A stretch of DNA of 64,000 nt, taken from contig NZ_BJUV01000009.1 of NCBI RefSeq assembly GCF_007988805.1, positions 1 to 64,000 of the forward strand. Direction: 5' to 3'. Below the pieces are notes generated by a model. The model saw only the letters and a list, made by a program, of their open reading frames with translations. It had not been told where the DNA came from and did not search any database. This DNA comes from Frigoribacterium faeni (GTDB lineage: Bacteria > Actinomycetota > Actinomycetes > Actinomycetales > Microbacteriaceae). The position numbers and the translations under genes were made by a program. Position 1 is the stretch's first letter; the number at the start of each line of letters is the position of its first letter. This document shows positions 63,858 to 64,000 of this stretch, in pieces.

Positions 63858-64000
63858 CTAGCCGACCACCGAGAGGCGTTGCGTCGGGCGGGTCATCGCC
63901 ACGTAGAGACTGGCGTTGCCCCGCTCGGACGACTCCCGCACGCCGTCGGGGTCGACCAGGACGACGGCGTCGAACTCGAGGCCCTTCGACGTCGCCGGGC
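63858..64000 (-). CDS. C-terminal end of a UvrD/HelD-type helicase (partial)
   Basis: 47 codons read from the window edge to a TAG. SKGLEFDAVVLVDP matches helicase motif V, and LYVAMTRPTQRL matches motif VI of superfamily 1 helicases. The short spacing between them resembles HelD/HelR, the factor that clears RNA polymerase in actinobacteria, but UvrD-type enzymes are not excluded. The 5' part lies outside the window. Confidence 0.75.
   Translation of the reverse strand, partial: PATSKGLEFDAVVLVDPDGVRESSERGNASLYVAMTRPTQRLSVVG

Overview
The window is about 70% GC and reads as chromosome from an actinobacterium. A Microbacteriaceae member (Curtobacterium/Frigoribacterium/Rathayibacter-like) fits best. 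Support comes from PriA in place of separate HisA and TrpF, a ClgR-type regulator beside cinA, ThyX, an RNase J, a LysM protein divergent from lexA, many GTG starts, GTGA/ATGA stop-start overlaps, and many promoters whose -10 box lies 6-8 nt from the start codon. No phage, transposon, CRISPR array or tRNA gene was seen. Almost all of it is core genome; the accessory-looking part is roughly 55.6-63.9 kb.

Region 0-19.7 kb, nearly all on the minus strand: tyrS, a 3-methyladenine glycosylase and a 42-aa membrane peptide lie downstream of an arginine operon argC-J-B-D-F-G-H, in which argR, usually found between argF and argG in actinobacteria, is absent. Then come pheS-pheT, a glutamate-type ABC importer (gluA-B-C-D), an rRNA/tRNA 2'-O-methyltransferase, and infC-rpmI-rplT, with infC probably starting at ATC.

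Region 19.9-34.5 kb: a DUF1844 protein; histidine genes hisC-hisB-hisH-priA with sseB; an SOS block made of lexA and a divergent LysM gene with LexA-box-like sites; hflX; an rsmC-like methyltransferase; dapF-miaA; miaB; and recA-recX under a consensus SOS box with a (GGGGC)6 repeat upstream; then DUF3046 and clgR.

Region 34.6-55.6 kb: ftsK-pgsA-cinA, RNase J, dapA, thyX, an SDR epimerase, dapB with a TPR-like gene, a GNAT enzyme, an M16 protease with a histidine phosphatase, a TetR gene, an aldo/keto reductase, pnp, a secreted transglycosylase-like protein lying between rpsO and pnp, a VanZ protein, an M50-like membrane peptidase and apt.

Region 55.6-64 kb: a three-gene cassette (protealysin-like M4 metalloprotease, emfourin-like inhibitor, His-rich membrane-anchored protein), then a LacI regulator divergent from a PotABCD-type importer whose last gene is an adenosine-deaminase-family enzyme. 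The window ends inside the C-terminus of a UvrD/HelD-type helicase on the minus strand.

Two window-wide patterns stand out: (1) about nineteen genes have a TAnnnT-type box ending 6-8 nt before the start codon, which predicts leaderless mRNAs; (2) a GCGCCTCC/GGAGGCGC motif recurs in gaps between genes, often as 9-13 bp inverted pairs, both at terminator positions and directly upstream of -10 boxes.
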